DNA from: Chryseobacterium turcicum
GTDB taxonomy: Bacteria; Bacteroidota; Bacteroidia; Flavobacteriales; Weeksellaceae
Assembly: GCF_021010565.1 (NCBI RefSeq)
Contig: NZ_JAJNAY010000001.1
Span: 2,708,001 to 2,772,000 of the forward strand
Reading direction: 5' to 3'
Length of the DNA: 64,000 nucleotides
A program made the translations under genes and the position numbers. The notes under the pieces are model-generated. The model did not search any database, had not been told where the DNA came from, and saw only the letters and a list, made by a program, of their open reading frames with translations. Positions 63,927 through 64,000 of the stretch are shown one piece after another (the first letter of the stretch is position 1; the number at the start of each line of letters is the position of its first letter).

Positions 63927-64000
63927 ATGCTTAATTTCGAGTTTAAAAATCCCACAAAAATACTTTTCGGAAAAGGTGAAATTGCAAAAATTTCAAATGA
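63927..64000 (+). CDS. Iron-containing alcohol dehydrogenase, N-terminal part (cut by window edge)
   Basis: The first 24 codons (MLNFEFKNPTKILFGKGEIAKIS) match the start of YqhD/butanol dehydrogenase-type iron-dependent alcohol dehydrogenases, where FGKG begins the NADP-binding region. Most of the gene is outside the window. Confidence 0.8.
   Translation, partial: MLNFEFKNPTKILFGKGEIAKISN

Overview
The window is AT-rich DNA from a Gram-negative bacterium of the Bacteroidota, most likely a Flavobacteriia/Weeksellaceae member such as Chryseobacterium or a close relative. This assignment is an inference from gene content. Two proteins carry C-terminal type IX secretion sorting domains. SecD and SecF are fused. 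There are TonB receptors with carboxypeptidase-like regulatory domains, a Bacteroidota-style arginine GNAT next to argG, and several promoters of the TTG-N17-23-TAnnTTTG type used by flavobacterial sigma factors, often very close to the start codon. No tRNA, rRNA or CRISPR array was seen.

Layout. 1-691 (minus) is the start of argG with an overlapping GNAT gene. 850-13916 (plus) is the most coherent locus: a stand-alone InsA-like zinc-ribbon/HTH protein, an outer-membrane porin, an MHS-family proton symporter with an unusual extramembrane insert, two small membrane proteins, a 903-residue sodium/solute-symporter histidine kinase of the CbrA/CrbS type, a receiver-only response regulator, a propionyl-CoA synthetase-like enzyme and acetyl-CoA synthetase. 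Together these look like a short-chain carboxylate uptake, sensing and activation system. Between the kinase and the response regulator lies a REP/RAYT array: 70-bp tandem units with two palindromes each, flanking two near-identical HUH transposase genes.

13986-19562 holds a lipoprotein, a small conserved protein, the bifunctional (p)ppGpp enzyme Rel, the antiporter NhaA and a small lipoprotein. 19519-27408 is mostly housekeeping and envelope genes: YihY, RlmH, TrmL, PAP2, TatA/B, a TCR-type MFS exporter and SecDF. 27617-34089 carries a type IX-secreted sugar dehydrogenase-like protein, HemN, a SASA esterase, a BNR/Ycf48-like protein and an amino acid permease. 34258-40147 carries PnuC, a poly-Asn lipoprotein, DapF, MltG and an outer-membrane receptor. 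40276-43549 (minus) is a nucleotide-sugar/surface polysaccharide cluster interrupted by a third RAYT-like gene bounded by inverted hairpins. 43706-52770 holds a type IX-secreted subtilase, a modular alpha/beta hydrolase, a FemAB-like acyltransferase, small membrane proteins, an ABC-F ATPase, an unlisted 52-residue membrane protein and a Gfo/Idh/MocA dehydrogenase. 52940-60390 holds a siderophore receptor, an outer-membrane barrel, a 1-Cys peroxiredoxin, an MscS channel and PEP carboxylase.

60539-63835 is a run of small, poorly known genes: a DUF4231/SLATT-like protein, small membrane proteins including one that appears frameshifted in an A5 tract, two paralogous lipoproteins and a WG-repeat protein. 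The window ends in the start of an iron-containing alcohol dehydrogenase.

The best candidates for something undescribed are the carboxylate locus with its domesticated-transposase-like first gene and receiver-only regulator, and the two RAYT/REP systems whose repeats have become the coding 3' ends of neighbouring genes.
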